NCBI GenBank assembly: GCA_009833045.1
Contig: WUUP01000004.1
Coordinates: forward strand, 310,001 to 374,000
Direction: 5' to 3'
Source of the DNA: Saprospirales bacterium GYS_P2D
GTDB lineage: Bacteria; Bacteroidota; Bacteroidia; Chitinophagales; Saprospiraceae
Length of the DNA: 64,000 nt
The stretch's first letter is position 1; each line of letters opens with the position of its first letter. Below, piece by piece: positions 63,269 to 64,000 of this stretch. The notes beneath the pieces are model-generated. The model was not told where the DNA came from. It searched no databases and saw only the letters and a list, made by a program, of their open reading frames with translations. Made by a program: the position numbers and the translations under genes.

Positions 63269-63478
63269 TCATACCATCAATAATTGCTGCTCGAAAGCTC
63301 GTCTAACTAAACCAGCGGTATTTTTCGCATTCAATTTTGCCATTAGATTTTTTCGATGTGATAGGGCGGTATGTGTGCTGATATACATTTCGCTTGCTAT
63401 CTCTTTAGTAGTGTATTCTTGAGAGATTAGATGGAGTACTTCGTACTCTCTTTTTGTGATATGATTAGTGGTATTCAT
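63269..63478 (-). CDS. Small LuxR-type HTH protein
   Basis: 69 residues, essentially just a GerE/LuxR DNA-binding domain: ITKREYEVLHLISQEYTTKEIASEMYISTHTALSHRKNLMAKLNAKNTAGLVRRAFEQQLL. No receiver or sensor domain. Such solitary domains occur widely in Bacteroidota. It follows the surface protein gene by 29 bp on the same strand. Confidence 0.8.
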   Translation of the reverse strand: MNTTNHITKREYEVLHLISQEYTTKEIASEMYISTHTALSHRKNLMAKLNAKNTAGLVRRAFEQQLLMV

Positions 63479-63507
63479 GATTTAGTTTTTATGATTTGTT
63501 TATTTTA

Positions 63508-64000
63508 TTAGTCTTCACAGGCTTCTATCTCTCCTGTGAAAATCGCTCCTAATTCTATCTCAAAAGATGGCAAAAGCGTCAAGTCGTTAGAAGCTTTGAA
63601 TTGGACCTGATCTCCACTACTGATTTTTCCATCGGATTCAATAGTAAGACCTCGATAAACCCCTTCATTAATTGTACTTGAATTTCCATCAGATGAGTTT
63701 TGGACGAGCATATCTTCACAAGAAAAAATGGGTAATTCAATATGGTCTCCGACTCGAAACTCCCAGTTATAGCTTGTTTTATTACCTGCGGGATCCATGA
63801 TATCATCGATCATGATTCGATATATGGCGTTCCCTTGGTCTATTAGATTTTGCGCTGGTTGCACCATTATTTTGTTCTCAAAACAGCTCATAGTAGCAGG
63901 TAAGTCAAATCCAGTTACGAGATTTCGCATAGTTATCTGACTATTGCTACAATCTATATTTTCATCAAATGTTGCACTAATTTCCTCTCCAGCACTCAGA
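63508..64000 (-). CDS. C-terminal part of a surface protein with Ig-like (Big_5-type) domain
   Basis: The frame is open to the window edge, so only the last 163 or so residues are seen. The part ISATFDENIDCSNSQITMRNLVTG...KIMVQPAQNLIDQGNAIYRIMIDDIMDPAGNKTSYNWEFRVGD is a Big_5-like Ig fold, as in large T9SS or adhesion proteins. The C-terminus (VYRGLTIESDGKISSGDQVQFKASNDLTLLPSFEIELGAIFTGEIEACED) is the common Bacteroidota stretch with LxPxFEVxxGAxFxAxIxxC. The true start lies beyond the window. Confidence 0.75.
   Translation of the reverse strand, partial: LSAGEEISATFDENIDCSNSQITMRNLVTGFDLPATMSCFENKIMVQPAQNLIDQGNAIYRIMIDDIMDPAGNKTSYNWEFRVGDHIELPIFSCEDMLVQNSSDGNSSTINEGVYRGLTIESDGKISSGDQVQFKASNDLTLLPSFEIELGAIFTGEIEACED

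Overview
The window looks like chromosomal DNA of a Bacteroidota bacterium, probably of the Saprospiria type. This rests on promoter motifs of the form TAnnTTTG, DUF6090 membrane proteins, BspA-type surface repeats, a Crp/Fnr protein with Cys-rich sensor loop, a GreA-like protein, DUF1080 and Gfo/Idh/MocA genes, and the codon and intergenic style. The species-level placement is inference. No rRNA, tRNA or CRISPR array was seen.

Positions 1-367 are the 3' end of a group II intron (domains V and VI readable). About 1.9-20.5 kb is a coherent sulfide/persulfide oxidation island: an ArsR-type repressor, two CstB-like persulfide dioxygenase-rhodaneses, a fused FeS/NrfD membrane subunit with a molybdopterin oxidoreductase (possible sulfite-oxidising complex), a rhodanese, a 1-Cys peroxiredoxin, a Crp/Fnr regulator, a SulP anion transporter, Dps, cytochrome bd (cydAB), DUF1641 and a type II sulfide:quinone oxidoreductase. 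Five 20-bp palindromes (consensus ATATGA-N8-TCATAT) lie before five transcription units of this island, and two promoters add a GTGA-N6-TCAC Crp-type box at the same distance from the -7 element. Within the island a 52-bp direct repeat brackets a solitary HigA-like antitoxin gene right after cydB.

About 20.6-41.9 kb is mixed metabolism and signalling: GreA-like factor, serine hydrolase, FIST protein plus hybrid histidine kinase, a phosphatase-glycosidase fusion with a sucrose-phosphate-synthase-like glycosyltransferase, a TPR kinase with a LuxR response regulator, a frameshifted BspA-like surface protein, DUF1080 and Gfo/Idh/MocA genes, and an AraC regulator divergent from an aldehyde dehydrogenase and DUF779.

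About 42.4-52.3 kb is repeat-rich accessory DNA. It has two families of intergenic repeats. One (R1-R4, all in the same orientation) carries a covarying hairpin and is joined to fragments of an integrase-type N-terminal domain. Between R3 and R4 lie a broken acetyltransferase, a 50-bp exact copy of the group II intron 3' end, and a two-gene AAA ATPase/DUF4435 module resembling the PARIS anti-phage system.

About 52.3-64 kb holds a PLP decarboxylase, a sphingolipid delta-4 desaturase-like enzyme, an ECF sigma factor with a predicted regulator and target operon sharing a GACACAAC-N18-TGTAT promoter, a class A beta-lactamase, a GH30 glycosidase, an alpha/beta hydrolase, a small LuxR-type protein, and the end of a surface protein running out of the window.
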